From Fen-1298 sp963833465 (GTDB lineage: Bacteria; Bacteroidota; Ignavibacteria; UBA10030), in the NCBI GenBank assembly GCA_963833465.1, contig CAWHXW010000003.1, forward strand, positions 1,054,001 to 1,118,000: a DNA stretch of 64,000 nt. The letters run 5' to 3'. The notes under the pieces are model-generated. The model ran no database searches. It worked only from the letters and a program-made list of their open reading frames with translations, and was not told the DNA's origin. The translations under genes and the position numbers were made by a program. Of the stretch, positions 9,304 through 18,248 are shown one piece after another; the stretch's first letter is position 1, and each line of letters opens with the position of its first letter.

Positions 9304-12300
9304 GCATGTTGACTGCCATAATTACGGCAGAGGATCTGGATGTTCGCAATCAAGCGCTCGATACTTTTTGCCAGACAGCTTCGCTTGATCAATTACTTAA
9401 AGAATGTACAGCGCTTGAAGATTTTCGTCATTCAAGTTCAAATCTATATGAACAAGTAAGGGCATTATTTTTTCTATATGCGATTCATCGTTTTCATCTG
9501 CCGTCAAAAAAAGGATTTCCGTCATGCGGACTTATTCCATTCGATGGGTATGATGATCTTTTGCATCGTCGTTTTGAGGAAGCTATTCAAAAATTTCTTT
9601 TTGAACAGCGAAACAACGGAATTCATGACGGTATTTCCAGTGCATTAGCTGCTACGTACCGAAACCTTGGTTTTCAGACACTGGCGAATCAAGTAAGGGC
9701 AAGCGTTCGTTCTGTTCGCGGAAATCAATGGATGTTCAGGGCAGGGCATCCCTCGGATCATCCGCTTCGCATTTCTCCTTTGCTGCTTCAGGAAACAAAT
9801 AAACTTTTTCCAATACTTCATGAGCAAACACCCGTGCGGATGGATTTATCGCATAGCGGATGGAGCGATATTTTCTTTTTGGGAATGGATTATCCTGAAG
9901 GTGCCCGTGTTCTCAACATTTCTATCGATCTCGTCGTTAAGGATCGCAATGCTCAAAAAATTCCTCGTCCTCCAGTAGAAGTATTTTTTAGAATTATTGA
10001 TTCACCGGTAATCCGTCTTGTCAGCACTGATCTTGGAGCTGTAACTGAAATAAATTCTTTTGCTCAAATATTTGATTATGCAGCGGACTATCTCGGTTTG
10101 CTCAAGGCAGCAGTTATCGCTTCGGGAATCGTGCCGCCCAGCATGGAAGGCGCGCATCAGTCACTTTCTGATTTATTATCACGATTGGCAGGACCAGGTT
10201 TAGGAATCGAAATTGTGAGCCAGGTAAATGAGATTCCCAAGGGTTCTCGTCTCGCCGTTTCGACAACGCTGTTAGGTTCTATCATCGCAGTTTGTATGCG
10301 TGCTACAGGACAAACATCTTCACTCACTGGTTCGTTAACGGAAAGCGAACGCCGTATTGTTGCTGCGCGAGCCATACTTGGTGAATGGCTCGGCGGATCC
10401 GGCGGCGGCTGGCAGGATTCCGGAGGCGTCTGGCCTGGCATCAAACTGATTCAAGGAGTACGTAGTGAAAAGGGTGATATCGAGTACGGTATTAGCCGTG
10501 GATGTTTGCTCCCTAAGCATACAATTTTAACGCAGGATGATGTTTCTGTTCGGACACGCAAACAAATTCAAGAAAGCCTTGTTCTGGTCCACGGTGGTAT
10601 GGCGCAGGATGTGGGGCCGATTTTAGAAATGGTTACGGAACGATATTTACTTCGTTCGGAAATTGAATGGAAAGGACGGCAGCAGGCTCTTTCGTTGTTT
10701 GACCAGATTGTTGCGCAGCTTAAAGACGGGGATATACGGGAGTTGGGAAAATCCACTTATAAGAATTTTCTGGGTCCGATACAAACAATTATTCCGTGGG
10801 CGACCAATTTATATACCGAATCAATCATTGCGCGCATTGAAAAAGAATTTGGAAAAGATTTTTGGGGATTCTGGATGCTTGGTGGAATGTCCGGCGGAGG
10901 CATGGGATTTATCTTTTGCCCATCACGAAAACAAGAAGCACAGATCCGATTGCAGAGCATCATGAGTTCTGAAAAGAATCGACTCGAGCATGGAATACCA
11001 TTTGCAATGGAACCTGTTGTCTATGATTTTTCTATCAACGAGCACGGATCATCTGCTGAACTTTTATCTGGTGAAAAAACAATATTGCCGCGATTATATT
11101 ACGCGCTGACCATTCCGTCTTTGCTTAGAAAAGATCCTCGAACTATTTCTCTCCATCAAAGAAATGATTTGGAACATTTTTCTTTTGTAAGCAGGAATCA
11201 TCCGGCATTGGAAGGGATGATGCAGCAGATTTTTGATCGTATTTTACCGGAGGGAGGCACACAAACAACTCATCTCCAGACTTTAAATGAATTACTTGAA
11301 CGACATGGGTTCGATAGAATTCAACACGAACAAATAAAAACCGATTTGCGCAGCGGTCGAATCGGGCTTGCGCAGAACCGGTTACCAGTCAGTACTACAA
11401 TTGCCGATGTGAATAAAGAAAATGTGTTTGATATGTCTCAACAATCTATTTCACAATATAATTCAACTGGATCTGAGGCGCTTGCATCAGGAATAGTAGC
11501 GGTAATTACATTAGCAGCAGGGGCTGGGAGCAGATGGACAAAAGGGGCGGGGACTGTAAAAGCGCTCAATCCGTTTTGCAAGATCGGCGGAGCGCACCGC
11601 ACTTTTATCGAAACACATTTGGCTAAAAGCCGATTCACAATGCGCAAATTTGGGACAGCCATTCCTCATATTATTTCAACCGGGTACCTTACGCATGATG
11701 CCATCAAGCAATCATTGGAAGATGAAAATCAATACGGCTACGAAGGTGAAGTTCTTCTTTCACATGGAAGCAGTATCGGATTGCGCTTAATTCCAACAGT
11801 AAGAGATCTTCGGTTCGCATGGCAGGAAATGCCGCAGCAGCTTCTCGATGAACAAGCACAAAAGGTAATTGAAAGTCTCCATTCTTCTTTAATGGATTGG
11901 GCACAGCGGAGCGGCGAGGCAGGCGATTATACCGATAATCTTCCTCTTCAGTGTCTAAATCCTGTCGGGCATTGGTATGAAATTCCAAATCTATTCCGTA
12001 ATGGAACTCTTTCGCAGCTTCTGAAAAAAAATCCTAAACTCAAACACATTTTCGTGCACAACATAGACACAATGGGTGCAAATCTTGATCCCGGTATTCT
12101 TGGACGGCACATAGAAAGCAAATCCGGAATGACAGTAGAGGTTATTACTCGCCGATTAGATGATCGCGGCGGCGGATTGGCAAATATTGATGGAAGAGTT
12201 CGGCTTGTAGAGGGACTTGCTCTTCCACGCGAGGAAAATGAATTTGTTCTCTCTTATTATAATTCAGCTACGTATTGGATTGATATGGATCAGATGCTTC

Positions 12301-12641
12301 ATGTTTTTGGACTTTCTCGTTCGGATCTAGACGATCAAAAGAAAGTAACAGAAGCAGTACGTTCGATTGCATCGCGAATGCCGACATACATCACGCTTAA
12401 AAATGTCAAGAAACGCTGGGGAAAGGGCCAGGAAGATATATATCCAACGCTTCAATACGAAAAACTTTGGGGAGACATGACGACATTGCCTGAACTCCAG
12501 TGTTCATATGTTGTAGTTTCGCGAGAGCGGGGCCAGCAATTAAAAGAACCAGCACAAATGGACGGATGGCTCAGAGATGGATCAGTAAATTATGTGGAAT
12601 CACTTTGCGAGTGGCAGAAAGTGAGGAAGAACCAGAAGTAA
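9300..12641 (+). CDS. Fusion of fucokinase-like GHMP kinase and UDP-sugar pyrophosphorylase
   Basis: The 1113-residue protein has three parts. Residues 1-140 are unassigned. Residues 175-560 are a GHMP sugar kinase: PVRMDLSHSGWSD (motif 1), IPKGSRLAVSTTLLGS at the ATP loop, LGGSGGGWQDSGGVWPGIKL as in fucokinases, and LGGMSGGGMGFIF (motif 3). Residues 730-1090 match UTP-sugar-1-phosphate uridylyltransferases (UDPGP): ITLAAGAGSRWTKGAG, then HIFVHNIDTMGANLDP. Together they could phosphorylate a free sugar at C1 and activate it, as plant and Bacteroides fucokinase/pyrophosphorylase fusions do. The ATP loop is odd: GSRLAVST replaces the usual GSGLGTSS, so kinase activity needs testing. It overlaps the preceding nucleotidyltransferase by 4 bases. 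Confidence 0.82.
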   Translation: MSMLTAIITAEDLDVRNQALDTFCQTASLDQLLKECTALEDFRHSSSNLYEQVRALFFLYAIHRFHLPSKKGFPSCGLIPFDGYDDLLHRRFEEAIQKFLFEQRNNGIHDGISSALAATYRNLGFQTLANQVRASVRSVRGNQWMFRAGHPSDHPLRISPLLLQETNKLFPILHEQTPVRMDLSHSGWSDIFFLGMDYPEGARVLNISIDLVVKDRNAQKIPRPPVEVFFRIIDSPVIRLVSTDLGAVTEINSFAQIFDYAADYLGLLKAAVIASGIVPPSMEGAHQSLSDLLSRLAGPGLGIEIVSQVNEIPKGSRLAVSTTLLGSIIAVCMRATGQTSSLTGSLTESERRIVAARAILGEWLGGSGGGWQDSGGVWPGIKLIQGVRSEKGDIEYGISRGCLLPKHTILTQDDVSVRTRKQIQESLVLVHGGMAQDVGPILEMVTERYLLRSEIEWKGRQQALSLFDQIVAQLKDGDIRELGKSTYKNFLGPIQTIIPWATNLYTESIIARIEKEFGKDFWGFWMLGGMSGGGMGFIFCPSRKQEAQIRLQSIMSSEKNRLEHGIPFAMEPVVYDFSINEHGSSAELLSGEKTILPRLYYALTIPSLLRKDPRTISLHQRNDLEHFSFVSRNHPALEGMMQQIFDRILPEGGTQTTHLQTLNELLERHGFDRIQHEQIKTDLRSGRIGLAQNRLPVSTTIADVNKENVFDMSQQSISQYNSTGSEALASGIVAVITLAAGAGSRWTKGAGTVKALNPFCKIGGAHRTFIETHLAKSRFTMRKFGTAIPHIISTGYLTHDAIKQSLEDENQYGYEGEVLLSHGSSIGLRLIPTVRDLRFAWQEMPQQLLDEQAQKVIESLHSSLMDWAQRSGEAGDYTDNLPLQCLNPVGHWYEIPNLFRNGTLSQLLKKNPKLKHIFVHNIDTMGANLDPGILGRHIESKSGMTVEVITRRLDDRGGGLANIDGRVRLVEGLALPREENEFVLSYYNSATYWIDMDQMLHVFGLSRSDLDDQKKVTEAVRSIASRMPTYITLKNVKKRWGKGQEDIYPTLQYEKLWGDMTTLPELQCSYVVVSRERGQQLKEPAQMDGWLRDGSVNYVESLCEWQKVRKNQK

Positions 12642-12778
12642 AAATAGAAATTGAAAGGTTACATCTGAGTAAAACACAATTTTTATTCAACAAGAATCAA
12701 AATATCACGCGTTGACTTTCCTTCCATTTCAAGGTACATTGACTTAGAAATCTAATGTAAAACTTAGGAGAAATTAAA

Positions 12779-13123
12779 ATGTTTAAAGGCGGATTGCCGA
12801 ATATGCAGCAGATGATGAAACAGGTTCAGAAAATGCAGGAGAAAATGGATCAAGTACAGGCAGAACTTGAGAATAAAACCGTGTCTGCCGAAGCCGGCGG
12901 AGGTATGGTAAAAATCACAATTAATGGTAAACAACATATTATCAAAATTGAAATTGAAAAAGAAGTAATAAATCCGGGGGAGAAAGAAATGCTGGAAGAT
13001 TTAGTTCTGGCGGCTGTCAATCAAGCAATAGAACGGTCTACAGCGATGGCGGGAGAAGAAATGCAAAAAGCAACTGGCGGGATGATGCCAAATATTCCCG
13101 GTATGAAGCTTCCCGGATTTTAA
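12779..13123 (+). CDS. ybaB: YbaB/EbfC nucleoid-associated protein
   Basis: A 114-residue protein, the usual size for YbaB/EbfC. It starts with a glutamine/methionine-rich helix (MQQMMKQVQKMQEKMDQVQ), followed by the conserved centre VSAEAGGGMVKITINGK and the helix MLEDLVLAAVNQA, ending with a Gly/Pro/Met-rich tail. These proteins dimerise as tweezers and bind DNA. A good ribosome binding site (AGGAGA) precedes the ATG by 9 bases. It stands directly before recR, the common bacterial order. Confidence 0.95.
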   Translation: MFKGGLPNMQQMMKQVQKMQEKMDQVQAELENKTVSAEAGGGMVKITINGKQHIIKIEIEKEVINPGEKEMLEDLVLAAVNQAIERSTAMAGEEMQKATGGMMPNIPGMKLPGF

Positions 13124-13181
13124 TTGTTAATGCATAATTATTTTTTATCTTTTAGATTATTTAATTTTACGAGTTCTAATT

Positions 13182-13781
13182 ATGTTTTACACAGCCGAAT
13201 CAATTGAGCAACTCGCAGAACAATTTGCGCAGCTGCCTGGAATTGGAAGAAAGACTGCACATCGTCTTGCGCTTTATGTCCTGAAAATGTCGCGTGAAGA
13301 AGTTGTTACGATGGCAAAAGCATTAGTGAACGTGAAAGATAAAGTACGCTATTGCACTATCTGCTCGAATATCACGGAAACAGATCCTTGCGCAATATGT
13401 TCTAATGCTAAACGCGAGCGGTCATTTATCTGCGTTGTAGAAGAACCGCACGACGTCCTTGCCATCGAAAAAACCAATGAGTTTAAGGGTTTGTATCATG
13501 TCTTGGGCGGAGCGCTTTCACCGCTCGATGGTATCGGTCCCGAGGAGTTAAAGATTAAAGAACTGCTCCAACGTCTTTCTGCTTCAACAATCGAAGAAAT
13601 TATCTTGGCGCTTAACCCTAATGTGGAAGGAGAAACAACTACACTCTATCTTTCCAAGTTATTAAAACCGCTGGGTATTAAAATAACCCGCATTGCGCGT
13701 GGCCTACCGGTCGGTTCTGATCTCGAATTTGCAGATGAGGCGACTCTCTCCAGAGCGTTTGAAGGCCGTATTGCTGTGTAA
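13182..13781 (+). CDS. recR: Recombination mediator RecR
   Basis: A 199-residue RecR of standard length. The N-terminal helix-hairpin-helix (LPGIGRKTAHRLALYVL), a four-cysteine zinc site (CTICSNITETDPCAIC) and the Toprim domain (CVVEEPHDVLAIEKT) followed by LGGALSPLDGIGPE are all present and intact. RecR works with RecO/RecF to load RecA on gapped DNA. It lies 58 bases after ybaB, the typical arrangement. The next gene begins 10 bases after its stop, so recR and the lipoprotein genes may share a transcript. Confidence 0.97.
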   Translation: MFYTAESIEQLAEQFAQLPGIGRKTAHRLALYVLKMSREEVVTMAKALVNVKDKVRYCTICSNITETDPCAICSNAKRERSFICVVEEPHDVLAIEKTNEFKGLYHVLGGALSPLDGIGPEELKIKELLQRLSASTIEEIILALNPNVEGETTTLYLSKLLKPLGIKITRIARGLPVGSDLEFADEATLSRAFEGRIAV

Positions 13782-13791
13782 GGAAAATTTA

Positions 13792-14364
13792 ATGCTGCAC
13801 AGATTAATTTTACTTATTAGCTCAATGCTATGTTTCAGTTTGATGTCTTGTGATTTGTTCAAAACCAGAACGCCGGAGGAGCCGTCGCAGCAGAGTTCAA
13901 CATATGTTCCACCCACAGATGCATCAATAGTATTGCAGAATATGGTGTACGCATTCCAAAACGGTGATGTTGTCAATTATAGTAAATCATTTTCGGATGT
14001 TTCTTTTATTTTTTCACCATCAACCAGTGCCGTAAGCAAATACGGCATCGATTGGACTGCTTGGAGTATTGCGCAAGAACAGACATACTTCAAAAATCTT
14101 CTTGTTCACTTCAACAATTCAAGTATAATTTTGGCGTTTGAATCTATAGCGCCTACACAGCTTAATAGTACAACGTACCAAGCCGAGACTGCTTATAGCA
14201 TAACTCTTCCTGTAGAAGCAGGAGTGATCAAGAAATTTATCGGGCAAGTGCAGTATACACTTGTGCAGGATCAATCAGGATTATGGTATATTAGTCGATG
14301 GGTGGATGTCGGAACTGATTCGACTTGGAGCGACTTAAAGGGCGTTGCTTATTCACAGTGGTGA
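13792..14364 (+). CDS. Lipoprotein, paralogue of the next gene
   Basis: A 190-residue protein whose start MLHRLILLISSMLCFSLMSC is a lipoprotein signal with a cysteine at residue 20. The ATG at 13792 is chosen because it begins the signal and is preceded by AAGGA; an in-frame upstream start would overlap recR. The mature part has IVLQNMVYAFQNGDVVNYSK and a C-terminal GLWYISRWVD. These match the next gene (IFQNMQYAYSLQDTSIYGQ and PWMIIRWND), so the two arose by duplication. The fold looks like a small NTF2-like or DUF4440-like domain, but I cannot assign a function. It probably sits in the outer or inner membrane facing the periplasm. Confidence 0.75.
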   Translation: MLHRLILLISSMLCFSLMSCDLFKTRTPEEPSQQSSTYVPPTDASIVLQNMVYAFQNGDVVNYSKSFSDVSFIFSPSTSAVSKYGIDWTAWSIAQEQTYFKNLLVHFNNSSIILAFESIAPTQLNSTTYQAETAYSITLPVEAGVIKKFIGQVQYTLVQDQSGLWYISRWVDVGTDSTWSDLKGVAYSQW

Positions 14365-14367
14365 TGA

Positions 14368-14877
14368 ATGAGATTCATATTTTTTTTCATACCGTTGGTT
14401 TTAATCTTTATTTCTTGTAACCCATTTGCACCGGGATTGGATAATTCTTCCAGCGGAACATCGAAACTTCTTAGCGATCAAAAAACATCTGACGGTATAT
14501 TTCAAAATATGCAATATGCTTACTCTCTTCAAGACACGTCAATTTATGGACAACTTATTGATGGAAACTTCACATTTATTTATCATGATTATGATAGAGG
14601 AGTCGATGTGACATGGGGACGAGATGAGGAAATGCGGGCAACTTCCGGACTATTCCAAAATGCTCAGCGATTAGAAATTTTATGGAATGATGTTGTGTCA
14701 TCTTCTGTCGATTCCACAAATACATTAGCAATGGTAAAAAGGGGATTCAATCTGACAGTTACGTTTGATCCGAATGATATTATTTATGTTGATGGATATG
14801 CTAATCTAACTCTGGGACGCTTACGGGCTGATGATCCTTGGATGATTATTCGATGGAATGATGAATCAAATTATTAA
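14368..14877 (+). CDS. Lipoprotein, paralogue of the previous gene
   Basis: A 169-residue protein with a lipoprotein signal (MRFIFFFIPLVLIFISC, cysteine at 17). It is related to the preceding gene: both have an IxQNMxYA block after the signal and end with an I-x-RW motif after a predicted beta-strand. The start lies 3 bases after the upstream stop, and its own stop overlaps the pheA ATG by one base (TAATG), so all three are probably co-translated. Function unknown; the link to pheA seems to be one of arrangement only. Confidence 0.72.
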   Translation: MRFIFFFIPLVLIFISCNPFAPGLDNSSSGTSKLLSDQKTSDGIFQNMQYAYSLQDTSIYGQLIDGNFTFIYHDYDRGVDVTWGRDEEMRATSGLFQNAQRLEILWNDVVSSSVDSTNTLAMVKRGFNLTVTFDPNDIIYVDGYANLTLGRLRADDPWMIIRWNDESNY

Positions 14878-15743
14878 TGATAGAAGGGCAGACACAGATG
14901 ATTGCATATCAAGGTGAACCGGGTGCATTCAGCGAGCAAGCAGCGCGTAAATTTTTTGGCGCAAAAGTTGTACTTAAGCCGCTGCCTACTTTTTCAGATG
15001 TCTTTGCGGATACCGAACGCCTTGCTGCCGGGTTTTGTATTGTGCCAATTGAAAATTCACTCTTCGGCAGCATTCATCAGGTGTACGACCTTCTTCTTAA
15101 ACATAAACTTTATATAATTGGCGAAATCAAATTACGTATTGAGTTGCATTTAATGGCTCTGCCCAAAACAAAACAAACCGGCGTCCGCACAATCTACTCA
15201 CAATTGCAAGCGATCGGTCAATGCGAAAACTTTCTTAGCAAATTAAAGAATGTAAAAGTTGAAGCTGTGCATGATACCGCAGCTGCGGCTCGATTTGTTC
15301 AAGAGCGAAAATGTAATGATGCTGCGGCTATTGCCAGTGAGCAAGCGGCTCGCGTATATGGACTTCGCATTCTGAAAAGAAATGTCGAGAGTAATCATCG
15401 AAATTTTACTCGCTTCATTGCACTCTCGCGAAAAAAGATTTATCCTTTTGGTAAAGTTAAGACATCGCTCGTTTTTGCGGTAAAGGATATTCCTGGCGCG
15501 CTATTTAAAGCACTCGCGGTTTTTGCACTTCGGGATATAAATCTGTTGAAAGTCGAATCACGTCCGATAATCGGCAAGCCGTGGGAATATCTATTTTATT
15601 TAGACGTAGAAGGAATGCCAAAGCGAGATCCATTACGTCAGGCGTTAACTCATTTACAGGAAGTTTGTACTTTTGTGCGAGTGTTGGGCAGTTACCGGCC
15701 GTTCGACGACTCCGCTATTTCACAATATAGCAAGCGAGAATAA
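14877..15743 (+). CDS. pheA: Prephenate dehydratase with ACT domain
   Basis: A 288-residue monofunctional prephenate dehydratase (prephenate to phenylpyruvate, phenylalanine synthesis). Residues 8-190 are the catalytic domain: AYQGEPGAFSEQAA at the start, VPIENSLFGSIHQVYDLL in the middle and NFTRFIAL containing the catalytic TRF motif. Residues 200-280 are the ACT regulatory domain, with DIPGALFKAL and the phenylalanine-binding VESRP. No chorismate mutase domain is fused. A second in-frame ATG at 14898 would remove seven poorly conserved residues and is a possible true start. The ftsX start follows one base after the stop. Confidence 0.95.
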   Translation: MIEGQTQMIAYQGEPGAFSEQAARKFFGAKVVLKPLPTFSDVFADTERLAAGFCIVPIENSLFGSIHQVYDLLLKHKLYIIGEIKLRIELHLMALPKTKQTGVRTIYSQLQAIGQCENFLSKLKNVKVEAVHDTAAAARFVQERKCNDAAAIASEQAARVYGLRILKRNVESNHRNFTRFIALSRKKIYPFGKVKTSLVFAVKDIPGALFKALAVFALRDINLLKVESRPIIGKPWEYLFYLDVEGMPKRDPLRQALTHLQEVCTFVRVLGSYRPFDDSAISQYSKRE

Positions 15744-15744
15744 T

Positions 15745-16626
15745 ATGCAACTCGGATATGTTTTAAAAGAGGGTTTTTCGGGCTTCAAACGCGCCAAGCT
15801 GTCGATGTTTGCCGCAGTCTTTACGATTTGCGTATCACTCTTGTTGCTGAGTTTTTTCGCTATTCTTTTTTTTAATGTGAATGATTTGGTCAAATCATTT
15901 CGTGAAAAAGTGGAAATGGAAGCGTTTCTGAATGAGCAGGTTTCCGATGATCAGATTACAGAAATAAAAGGACAAGTTGAGATGTTAGAAGGCGTACGCG
16001 AGGTTCGGTACGTTTCAAAAGAAGAAGCGGCAAAAATTTTCAATGAAGAGTTCGGCGAAGATATTTACAAAGTTTTAAATTTCAATCCGCTGCCGGCGTC
16101 TCTCAAAATATTTTTAAAAGACGGCTATAAGAATGCAAAGCACGCCGAAATTATTTCGAATCAGGTAAAATCTATTAAAGGTGTAGATGATGTAATCTAT
16201 CGGAAGCAATTATTGGAGATGTTAGATCAACGGGCAATGTTATTTCTTTGGATTACGCTCGGTACCGGCATTTTTATTACAATCTCTTCTGTTATTTTAG
16301 TAGCAAACACTATCAGGCTCGCTATCTATGCCAAGCGTAAAATTATTCAGACCATGAAGCTTATTGGCGCAACGCGAAGCTTTATTCGTACGCCATTCTT
16401 GCTGGAAGGATTTCTTCAGGGGTTATTAGGCGGGGCAGTAGCTGCGGGAATTATTTTTGCGCTCTTTAAATATTTAGAACAGTGGTTGACAGTATCGCTT
16501 TCCGAATTTGTCCGTGTTCAACCGTACTATTACGGTATTATAGTTGGAATAGGGTGCGTTTTAGGATTATTAGGAAGTATGATTTCCGTTCGAAAATTCA
16601 TCAGCGAAGGTATAACGATAAATTGA
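15745..16626 (+). CDS. ftsX: Cell-division ABC transporter permease FtsX
   Basis: A 293-residue FtsX-like protein: cytoplasmic N-terminus (YVLKEGFSGFKRAKLSMFAA), a membrane span at about 22-45, a large external loop carrying VEMEAFLNEQVSDDQI and LPASLKIFLKD, then three more spans from about residue 165. The segment MKLIGATRSFIRTPFLLEG is the conserved FtsX cytoplasmic motif. FtsX with FtsE links division to peptidoglycan hydrolases; ftsE is not adjacent here, as is common in Bacteroidota. The ATG at 15745 is chosen because an upstream start would overlap pheA for over 70 bases. Confidence 0.93.
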   Translation: MQLGYVLKEGFSGFKRAKLSMFAAVFTICVSLLLLSFFAILFFNVNDLVKSFREKVEMEAFLNEQVSDDQITEIKGQVEMLEGVREVRYVSKEEAAKIFNEEFGEDIYKVLNFNPLPASLKIFLKDGYKNAKHAEIISNQVKSIKGVDDVIYRKQLLEMLDQRAMLFLWITLGTGIFITISSVILVANTIRLAIYAKRKIIQTMKLIGATRSFIRTPFLLEGFLQGLLGGAVAAGIIFALFKYLEQWLTVSLSEFVRVQPYYYGIIVGIGCVLGLLGSMISVRKFISEGITIN

Positions 16627-16772
16627 CCGTCATTTTAATTACAAAATGAATGATGGAAAAATGAAGCAATTATAAGAAATGGTTTTTGTCGGTGTGACTA
16701 AGCGCATTGCTTTCATCAGCATTATTTTCTATATAATATCAAAGTTACCTAAGCACGATTATATTTCCCTCA

Positions 16773-17183
16773 ATGAAAAATAAAATTATTATATTCGTCA
16801 AAATTTGTGTGATTGTAATAATTTTTACATTTGTCTCTTGCGAGCTAGTAACAGGACCTCAGACAGGAAACGGTACAATACCGCCTGTTTTTTTTCTAAA
16901 TCAAAATTATCCCAACCCCTTTAAAGACACCACAACAATTAAATATGGTGTTCCAAGCACGGGCGGCAGTAATTCTCTTGTTACAATCATTGTGTACGAT
17001 CTTTTCCGAAATGAAATGCGGAGTCTCGTGTACAATTCATCCAATCCGCCCGGAACTTACACGACTCTGTGGGATGGCCTGGATGATAAAGGAATGTCAG
17101 TTCCTTCGGGATTGTATATAATTGAGATGCAGGGATATACTCCGCAAACCACTATTCTCCGTATAACTGCAATCAAGGATTAA
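16773..17183 (+). CDS. Small lipoprotein with FlgD-like/T9SS-type sorting domain
   Basis: A 136-residue protein: a lipoprotein signal with cysteine at about residue 24 (IFTFVSCELV), a short linker and then a sorting-domain-like module (FFLNQNYPNPFKDTTTIKYG, SGLYIIEMQG). The usual NYPNPFNP is here NYPNPFKD. Almost the whole mature protein is this module, with no cargo domain, and it lacks the basic KMLLLK-type tail. It may be a free-standing FlgD-like adaptor rather than a T9SS substrate. It lies 9 bases before the outer-membrane barrel gene and is probably co-transcribed with it. Confidence 0.72.
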   Translation: MKNKIIIFVKICVIVIIFTFVSCELVTGPQTGNGTIPPVFFLNQNYPNPFKDTTTIKYGVPSTGGSNSLVTIIVYDLFRNEMRSLVYNSSNPPGTYTTLWDGLDDKGMSVPSGLYIIEMQGYTPQTTILRITAIKD

Positions 17184-17192
17184 CGCAAATAA

Positions 17193-17942
17193 ATGAAAAT
17201 AAATTTTGTGTTATTGATATTTGCAGTGTCAATTGCTTGCGCTCAAAAACAAGAACGAGATACAATCTTTGTTCAACGATCGGAAGTTGATACTCTCTTT
17301 TCATCTTTTCCGGTTCCTGTCTTTAGTCTTGGCGTTTCAGTTGGGGCGACATTTTTAAATCCGGAAGCGATCAACAATCAGATAGAATTCAATAATTCTG
17401 TCTTTAACGAATCTCAAGCACAGATTCGGACGGTGGCTCAATGGTCAGCATGGTTTGCATTCCGTCCAAAGAATATGCCGAACTTTTTTTCTTTCCGGGG
17501 TGAATATATTACGGCATCGCGAACATTTGCGTATGTAGGGGTGGTGACAGATAATGCAGGAGATATTGTTCGCAAGTTTGATGCGTCCTTCACTTCAAAT
17601 TATTCATTATATCCTTTTTCGATAAATACAGGAAGCTATATACCTAAAACGACAGTGAAAGCGGAAATTGGATTTGTTTATGCTTATGCATCATTGACTA
17701 ATACTACAGGGATGGATGTCTATGGATCTTCAAAAACAATTTACGACGCAGAAGGATACGGATTCCGGATAGCTCTCCAGCAAGTTATTCCTATAAGCGG
17801 TGCTATCGGCTTGACACTTGATTTTGGATATCGCTACCTTAATATAGATGATTTTCGCGATTCCCAAGGGCGGGTGTTAGATAATTTTTCTGTAAATTAT
17901 TCCGGCGTATCAGTTCAGGCAGGATTTTTCTACGGATTTTGA
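17193..17942 (+). CDS. Outer-membrane beta-barrel protein
   Basis: A 249-residue protein with a signal sequence (MKINFVLLIFAVSIACAQ) and alternating hydrophobic/polar segments with aromatic ends (FFSFRGEYITASRTFAYVG, ITLDFGYRYLN, ending VQAGFFYGF). The terminal phenylalanine is the barrel-assembly signature. It resembles small 8-strand PorT/OmpW-type barrels but no specific family is recognised. The gene directly follows a lipoprotein with a sorting-like domain, and a partnership in secretion or attachment is possible but unproven. Confidence 0.75.
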   Translation: MKINFVLLIFAVSIACAQKQERDTIFVQRSEVDTLFSSFPVPVFSLGVSVGATFLNPEAINNQIEFNNSVFNESQAQIRTVAQWSAWFAFRPKNMPNFFSFRGEYITASRTFAYVGVVTDNAGDIVRKFDASFTSNYSLYPFSINTGSYIPKTTVKAEIGFVYAYASLTNTTGMDVYGSSKTIYDAEGYGFRIALQQVIPISGAIGLTLDFGYRYLNIDDFRDSQGRVLDNFSVNYSGVSVQAGFFYGF

Positions 17943-18216
17943 TTGTAAAAATAAAAGATTGAATACCCATTCAGTGTATTTGTAGTTTGCAATTCTTGGC
18001 TTTCCAATGGTGCGATTTGCTCTCAGAGTTTTCTGTCGATAAAAAATTAAAACAAGTGGCATGCCGTACAGCAGCATCTCGTTACTGTTCAATTGAAGTA
18101 CAAAAGCACTGGCAATTGAAAAATTGGAATTTACAAGAATATAACGAACGAAAAAGCACTCCGAATTACTCGGAGCACTATCCGGTTTATTATCTCCCTT
18201 TCTTACATCAAGTTTA

Positions 18217-18248
18217 GTTTCAATCCACGCGCCCACGCGGGGCGCGAC
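18217..18248. repeat. Solitary type I-C-like CRISPR repeat
   Basis: The 32 bases starting GTTTCAATCCACGCGCC and ending GGGGCGCGAC match, as I remember it, the reverse complement of the common type I-C (Dvulg-type) CRISPR repeat, including the internal hairpin GCGCCC-n-GGGGCGC and the terminal ATTGAAAC on the minus strand. Only one copy was found; the flanks carry no second copy at 60-70 base spacing, and no cas gene is in the window. It is a decayed array, a solo repeat or a mobile-element end. Confidence 0.7.
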
